From assembly GCA_025981625.1 (NCBI GenBank), contig JAICXF010000057.1:1-10228 (forward strand): 10,228 nt of DNA. Reading direction: 5' to 3'. The position numbers were made by a program, and so were the translations under genes. The stretch's first letter is position 1. Every line of letters starts with the position of its first letter. Shown here piece by piece: positions 5,976 to 10,228 of the stretch. The stretch is from Sphingomonas sp. (GTDB lineage: Bacteria > Pseudomonadota > Alphaproteobacteria > Sphingomonadales > Sphingomonadaceae). The notes beneath the pieces are model-generated. The model made no database searches, was not told the origin of the DNA, and worked only from the letters and a program-made list of their open reading frames with translations.

Positions 5976-6120
5976 CACCGATTCCCAAAGAGAGTGCCGG
6001 GGCTTGCGTCAAGCATCCGTTGGTCGAAAATGCGTGCGCGTCGCGCGACAGTCGTTGCGCGGCGGCCATTGGTCGTTAGGCTCGCCTAGCTGATCGAAAT
6101 TTACCGGAGAAATCAAACTC
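5976..6120. promoter_or_regulatory. Divergent intergenic region between cupin-like and M16 genes
   Basis: This 145-bp gap must hold promoters for both genes. Two dyads stand out: the perfect palindrome GTCGCGCGAC (6040-6049) and TAGGC-tc-GCCTA (6077-6088), either of which could be an operator serving both directions. GGAGA at 6106-6110 is the ribosome site for the M16 gene. A weak TTGCGT / AAAATG pair with 17-nt spacing (from about 6004) is a possible plus-strand promoter, but the -10 is poor. Confidence 0.35.
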
Positions 6121-8925
6121 ATGCGCCATCTCGCCCGACTTGCCCTGCTGGCTTGCGCGACATCGCTCACCGCACCGGCACTCGCCGCGGCGCCCGCGCC
6201 GGCGCCCGCGCGCCCGGCGCCGCTGTCGAGCCTCGTTCGCCAGGTGGCGCTCCCCTACACCAAATTCCAGCTGCCGAATGGCCTGACCGTGCTGGTGCAT
6301 GAGGATCACAAGGCGCCGGTCGTGGCGGTCAGCGTGTGGTACAATGTCGGGTCCAAGGACGAGCCCAAGGGCGAGACCGGGTTTGCCCACCTCTACGAGC
6401 ATCTGATGTTCTACGGCTCGGACAATGTGCGGCAGCCGATCATGCCCTTCCTGGAGAAGATCGGCGCCACCGACTGGAATGGTTCGACCTGGTTCGACCG
6501 CACCAATTATTTCGAGACCGTGCCGAAGAGCGAGCTCGAGAAGGCGCTGTTCATGGAAAGCGACCGGATGGGCTATCTGCTCCCGGCGCTCGACCAGAAA
6601 CGGCTCGACCTGCAGCGCGGCGTCGTCCAGAACGAGAAGCGGCAGCGTGACAACCAGCCCGAGGGGCTGGTCGAATATGCCGAGCTGGAGAACCTGTTCC
6701 CGGTCGGCCATCCCTATCATCACACGACGATCGGCTCGATGACCGATCTCGACCGGGCCAGCCTCGCCGACGTGAAGCGCTGGTTCATCGACAAATATGG
6801 TCCGAACAACGCCGTAGTCGCGCTGGCCGGCGACATCACCCCCGCCGAAGCGCGGACGCTGATGCAGAAATATTTCGGCGCGATCAAACGCGGGCCGGTC
6901 AACGTGCCTGCCTCGGCGAGCGTGCCGACGTTGTCGGGGCCACACCGGATCGTGATGAAGGACCGGATCGCGGCGACGGACGTCCAGTTCTACTGGGCGG
7001 TTCCCGGGATGCTGTCGCCGCAGAGCCCGGCGCTGGAGATCGGCGCCTCGATCCTCGGCGGCCTGAGCAGCTCGAGGTTCGACAAGATCCTGGTGCGCGG
7101 CGAGAAGATCGCGGTGTCCGCGAGCGCTGACGTTTCGTCGTTTCATCGCGTCGGGATGTTCGAGATCAGCGCGACGGTGAAACCCGGGATCGACCCGGCC
7201 TTGGTCGAGAAGCGCGTCAAGGAGGTCATCGCCGACTATCTCGCGCATGGTCCGACCGCCGACGAGGTGCGCCGGGCGGCGACCGTCGCCGCCGCAGGCG
7301 AGATCCGCGCCCTCGAGAAGACCGGCGAGACCGGCGGTCAGGCGGGCACCCTCGCTTCGGGACAGCTCTATGCGTCCGACCCGCAATATTATCGCAAGCA
7401 GCTCGCCGCCTTTGCCGCGCTGACGCCCGCGACGGTTCAGGCAACGATGAAGCGGTGGCTGAGCCGGCCGGTGCTCGAAATCATCGTCGAGCCCGGCGAC
7501 CGGCCGCCGTACCAGGAAGCGGCACCCGTGAAGCAGGCGAGCACAGCCGACATCCCCGTGCCGTCCGTCAAGCGGACGATGCCCGGCGACGGGCCGCCCG
7601 AAACGCTGGTGTTTCCTGCCATCGAGCGGACGACGCTCAGCAACGGCCTCAGGGTGACCTACGCCCAGCGCAAGGCGGCGCCGCTGACGCATGTGGTGCT
7701 CAGCTTCAACGCCGGCATGGCCGCTGACAGCCCAGGCGCTCGCGGGCTGCAGAACATGACCATGTCGCTGCTCGACGAAGGCACGGCGACGCGCACATCG
7801 CAGCAGATCGCCGAGGACAAGGAGCGGCTCGGCGCCAACCTCGCGTCGTCGAGCGGGGTCGACCGAAGCACCGTCAGCCTGTCGGCGCTCACCGCCAACC
7901 TTGCGCCGTCGCTCGATCTCATGACCGACATCGTCGAGCATCCGGCATTTGCGGAGGGGGACATCGGACGCATCCGCAGTCAGCTGCTGACCTCGATCGC
8001 CCAGGCCAGGACGACTCCGAACAGCATGGCCGCGCGGGAGCTGCCGCTGCTGCTCTACGGACCGAACCACCCGTATGGCGGCACGCAGCTTGGCTCCGAG
8101 GCCGCGGTGAAGGGCTTCACGCGTGCCCAGATCGTCGGCTTCAAGGACCGCTGGCTGCGACCTGACAATGCCGAGCTATTCGTCGTCTCCGACCTGCCGC
8201 TGGCCGAGCTCAAGCCGCAGCTCGAAGCGGCCTTCGCAACCTGGAAGGCGCCGGCTGAGCCGCGCGGCACGAAGACCTTCACCGCACCGCAAGCGCGTCC
8301 GACGGCACCACGGATCGTACTGATCGACCGTCCCGGATCGCCACAGTCGGTGATCTATGGCGGCGAGCTGACGCCGGTCGATCCCAGGTCCGAGATCACG
8401 CCGTTCGACGCCGGCACGACGGTGCTCGGCGGAAGCGAGGCGTCGCGCATCAACCAGGACCTCCGTGAACAGAAGAGCTGGTCCTACGGTGCGTTCGGAA
8501 TCGCCCAGATGATGGAAAATGCGGTGCCGTTCATTGTCGTCGCGCCGGTGCAGGCGGACCGGACCGGGGATTCGGTCGCCGAGCTCGTCCAGCAGCTCAA
8601 AGGCATCACGACCACCAATGGCGTCACGCGGCCTGAGCTCCAGCAGGCCGTCGCGACCCAGGTTGGCGCGCTACCGGGCGAGTTCGAAACTGGGTCTGCA
8701 GTGCTCGGCGCGATGATGGAAATGTCCATGTTCCATCGGCCGGACAACTATTACGAGCAGCTCCCCGCCAAGTATCGCGCATTGAACACGGCCGGCGTCG
8801 ACCAGGCGCTGCGTGGGGCCATTGATCCCAATGCGTTCACGTTCGTGGTGGTCGGCGACGCCGCCAAGGTGCGGCCGCAGCTCGACAAGCTCGGAATCCC
8901 CGTCCAGGTCGTCGAGGCACCTTAA
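6121..8925 (+). CDS. Periplasmic two-domain M16 (insulinase/pitrilysin) zinc peptidase
   Basis: The product is 934 residues with a signal peptide (1-23, ALAA) and an Ala/Pro-rich linker (24-35), so it acts in the periplasm. It is two M16 units in one chain. The N-terminal unit (about 45-495) is catalytic: the inverted zinc motif HLYEH at 90-94 gives two His ligands and the base Glu93, and Glu172 in QNEKRQR is the distal ligand, at the spacing expected for the family. The C-terminal unit (about 515-930) starts with LSNGLRVTYAQ, but the motif position reads LQNMTMSLLDEG, without zinc ligands, so it is probably a structural, substrate-holding half, as in pitrilysin-like enzymes. M16 enzymes degrade peptides inside a closed clam-shell chamber; this one's substrates are unknown. 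GGAGA lies 10 nt before the ATG. Its stop is 3 nt from that of purK, convergent. Confidence 0.95.
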   Translation: MRHLARLALLACATSLTAPALAAAPAPAPARPAPLSSLVRQVALPYTKFQLPNGLTVLVHEDHKAPVVAVSVWYNVGSKDEPKGETGFAHLYEHLMFYGSDNVRQPIMPFLEKIGATDWNGSTWFDRTNYFETVPKSELEKALFMESDRMGYLLPALDQKRLDLQRGVVQNEKRQRDNQPEGLVEYAELENLFPVGHPYHHTTIGSMTDLDRASLADVKRWFIDKYGPNNAVVALAGDITPAEARTLMQKYFGAIKRGPVNVPASASVPTLSGPHRIVMKDRIAATDVQFYWAVPGMLSPQSPALEIGASILGGLSSSRFDKILVRGEKIAVSASADVSSFHRVGMFEISATVKPGIDPALVEKRVKEVIADYLAHGPTADEVRRAATVAAAGEIRALEKTGETGGQAGTLASGQLYASDPQYYRKQLAAFAALTPATVQATMKRWLSRPVLEIIVEPGDRPPYQEAAPVKQASTADIPVPSVKRTMPGDGPPETLVFPAIERTTLSNGLRVTYAQRKAAPLTHVVLSFNAGMAADSPGARGLQNMTMSLLDEGTATRTSQQIAEDKERLGANLASSSGVDRSTVSLSALTANLAPSLDLMTDIVEHPAFAEGDIGRIRSQLLTSIAQARTTPNSMAARELPLLLYGPNHPYGGTQLGSEAAVKGFTRAQIVGFKDRWLRPDNAELFVVSDLPLAELKPQLEAAFATWKAPAEPRGTKTFTAPQARPTAPRIVLIDRPGSPQSVIYGGELTPVDPRSEITPFDAGTTVLGGSEASRINQDLREQKSWSYGAFGIAQMMENAVPFIVVAPVQADRTGDSVAELVQQLKGITTTNGVTRPELQQAVATQVGALPGEFETGSAVLGAMMEMSMFHRPDNYYEQLPAKYRALNTAGVDQALRGAIDPNAFTFVVVGDAAKVRPQLDKLGIPVQVVEAP

Positions 8926-8928
8926 AGT

Positions 8929-9990
8929 CTAGGCGGTGATGCGCGTGACGTGGCCCATCTTGCGTCCGGGCCGCGCCTCTCCCTTGCCGTAGATGTGGAC
9001 GTGAAGCCCGGGCTGACCGACCAGCTCGGGCCAGCGCTCGACATCGTCGCCGATCAGATTATCCATGACCGCGCCGCGGCCGGTAAGCGCGGTCGACCCC
9101 GGCGGCAGGTCGCAGATAGCGCGGATGTGCTGCTCGAACTGCGAGGTCACCGCACCTTCGATGGTCCAGTGGCCGCTGTTGTGCACCCGTGGCGCCATCT
9201 CATTGACCAGGGGGCCGTCGCTGGTGGCGAAGAACTCGACGGTGAGCACGCCGATATATCCCAGCGCGTCGGCAATGCTGCGCGCCGCTTCATGGGCTTC
9301 GTCGAGCTGACCGGCGATGAGCTCGCCGCATGGCACGGTCGATCGCCGGAGAATGCCCCCGCCATGCTCGTTGGCGGAAGAATCCCAGAAAACGTGCCGG
9401 CCGTCCGCCCATCGCGCGACGATGACGGAGAATTCGGCCGCGAAGTCGACCCGGGCTTCAGCGATCGCCGGTTTCTCGTTGATGGCGCTCCAAGCCTGGG
9501 CCAACTCCTGATCGGCGCGGATCCAGGCCTGGCCTTTCCCGTCATATCCGTACCGGCGAGTCTTGAGCAGGGTGGGTGCGCCGAAAGTCCCGACCGCGGC
9601 CTCGATGTCGGCGACCGTCGAGACGCTCCTCCACGGCGCCACTCGCGCCAGCTCGCCGATGAACTGTTTCTCGGCCGCTCGGTCCTGGGCGATGGCGAGC
9701 GGCTTGGTGCCTGGCCGCAGCTTGCCGCCGAGCACCGCCAGAGGCTCGACCGGAAGATTTTCGAACTCATAGGTGACCACGTCGACGGCGTCGCCGAAAC
9801 GCCGCAGCGCCTCCGTATCGGTGAATGGCGCTCGGGTGAATCCGGCGGCGACATCAGCGGCCGGCGGGCACTCACTGGGGTCGAAGATGTGGCACTTGTA
9901 GCCGAGCTGGGCGGCCGCAAGCGCCAGCATGCGGCCGAGCTGCCCGCCGCCGATGATTCCGATGGTCGCTCCGGGCCCAATCATCGCCAT
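8929..9990 (-). CDS. purK: N5-carboxyaminoimidazole ribonucleotide synthase (PurK)
   Basis: PurK uses ATP and bicarbonate to carboxylate aminoimidazole ribonucleotide, making N5-CAIR for PurE in de novo purine synthesis (cytoplasm). The 353-residue product has the usual length and the ATP-grasp landmarks: GIIGGGQLGRML at 11-22, VTYEFENLP, the ATP-loop KTRRYGYDGKGQ, EFSVIVAR, and the conserved end block NEMAPRVHNSGHW. The frame is open further upstream, inside purE, but the family N-terminus matches the ATG at 9990; an ATG two codons later (9984) is possible. The start lies 4 nt after the purE stop, so the two genes form an operon with likely translational coupling; GGA about 9 nt upstream is a weak ribosome site. 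Confidence 0.97.
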   Translation of the reverse strand: MAMIGPGATIGIIGGGQLGRMLALAAAQLGYKCHIFDPSECPPAADVAAGFTRAPFTDTEALRRFGDAVDVVTYEFENLPVEPLAVLGGKLRPGTKPLAIAQDRAAEKQFIGELARVAPWRSVSTVADIEAAVGTFGAPTLLKTRRYGYDGKGQAWIRADQELAQAWSAINEKPAIAEARVDFAAEFSVIVARWADGRHVFWDSSANEHGGGILRRSTVPCGELIAGQLDEAHEAARSIADALGYIGVLTVEFFATSDGPLVNEMAPRVHNSGHWTIEGAVTSQFEQHIRAICDLPPGSTALTGRGAVMDNLIGDDVERWPELVGQPGLHVHIYGKGEARPGRKMGHVTRITA

Positions 9991-9994
9991 TCGA

Positions 9995-10228
9995 TCATTC
10001 CGGCGCGTCGGCCACCGATCCGGTCTGGGCTTCGCGCCATTGGTCGAGCCGTTGTCCCAGCGCCGAATCATCGCCGGCGAGGATGGCCGCGGCGAGCAGC
10101 GCGGCGTTGATCGCGCCGGGCTTGCCGATGGCCAGCGTTCCGACCGGCACTCCGGCCGGCATCTGGACGATCGACAGCAGGCTATCCATGCCGTTCAGCG
10201 CCTTGCTCTCGATCGGCACTCCGAGCAC
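9995..10228 (-). CDS. purE: N5-carboxyaminoimidazole ribonucleotide mutase (PurE), C-terminal 77 residues
   Basis: PurE rearranges N5-CAIR to CAIR, the step after PurK. The window holds only the C-terminal half; the start and the N-terminal nucleotide-binding residues lie beyond the right edge. What is visible is highly typical of class I Pur[20 protein letters not shown] followed by [19 protein letters not shown], then the helix [12 protein letters not shown]. The first codon in view is GTG (Val), an internal codon of the family, not a start. The tail after the helix is ordinary and ends ...VADAPE. The stop at 9995-9997 is 4 nt before the purK start, the usual purE-purK order. Confidence 0.97.
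   Translation of the reverse strand: MLGVPIESKALNGMDSLLSIVQMPAGVPVGTLAIGKPGAINAALLAAAILAGDDSALGQRLDQWREAQTGSVADAPE

Noticed and set aside
6076..8070. Very long open frame (664 codons) antisense to the M16 gene
   Set aside because: It has no recognisable domain, mirrors the codon positions of a clear M16 peptidase, and long antisense frames are expected in GC-rich coding DNA.
8950..10110. 386-codon plus-strand frame across purK and the end of purE
   Set aside because: It is antisense to two unmistakable purine genes and its product has no family features.
1..10228. tRNA, rRNA, CRISPR array, insertion sequence or prophage
   Set aside because: No cloverleaf, regularly spaced repeats, transposase, terminal repeats or phage proteins were seen on either strand.

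Overview
The window looks like chromosomal DNA from a GC-rich alphaproteobacterium, most probably a member of the Sphingomonadales (Sphingomonas or a relative). Three things point there: a DUF6481-type small protein, a PEPxxWA-type C-terminal sorting signal, and a cupin-like dioxygenase beside a two-domain periplasmic M16 protease. The assignment is inferred from protein families and composition; there is no rRNA or other direct taxonomic marker.

Layout, left to right. (1) 1-948, minus: the N-terminal half of LepA (elongation factor 4), cut by the window edge, preceded on the same strand by a 102-aa Ala/Lys/Arg-rich DUF6481-type protein (1025-1333). (2) 1567-2748, plus: a secreted CsgG-like protein, then a perfect 12-bp inverted repeat, then a small protein with two membrane helices and a zinc ribbon. 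(3) 2768-3580, minus: a secreted Cys-containing protein whose C-terminal half resembles the surface-adhesin E fold. (4) 3828-4953, plus: a stand-alone PilZ-like protein, then a PEPxxWA-CTERM exported protein with a candidate EcfG (general stress) promoter. (5) 4956-5975, minus: a cupin/JmjC-like Fe(II) oxygenase, divergent from the M16 peptidase gene at 6121-8925 (plus). (6) 8929-10228, minus: the purE-purK pair of de novo purine synthesis, with purE cut by the right edge.

The region mixes housekeeping genes at both ends (lepA, purEK) with cell-envelope genes in the middle: four proteins with predicted signal peptides and one inner-membrane protein. Packing is tight. Three convergent pairs end 19, 2 and 3 nt apart, and purE-purK are 4 nt apart. 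No gene-free stretch exceeds 300 bases. I see no tRNA, rRNA, CRISPR array, insertion sequence or phage gene. I do not see a clear new multi-gene system. The best leads are the CsgG-like/zinc-ribbon pair with its hairpin, and the stress-promoter candidate before the PEPxxWA gene.
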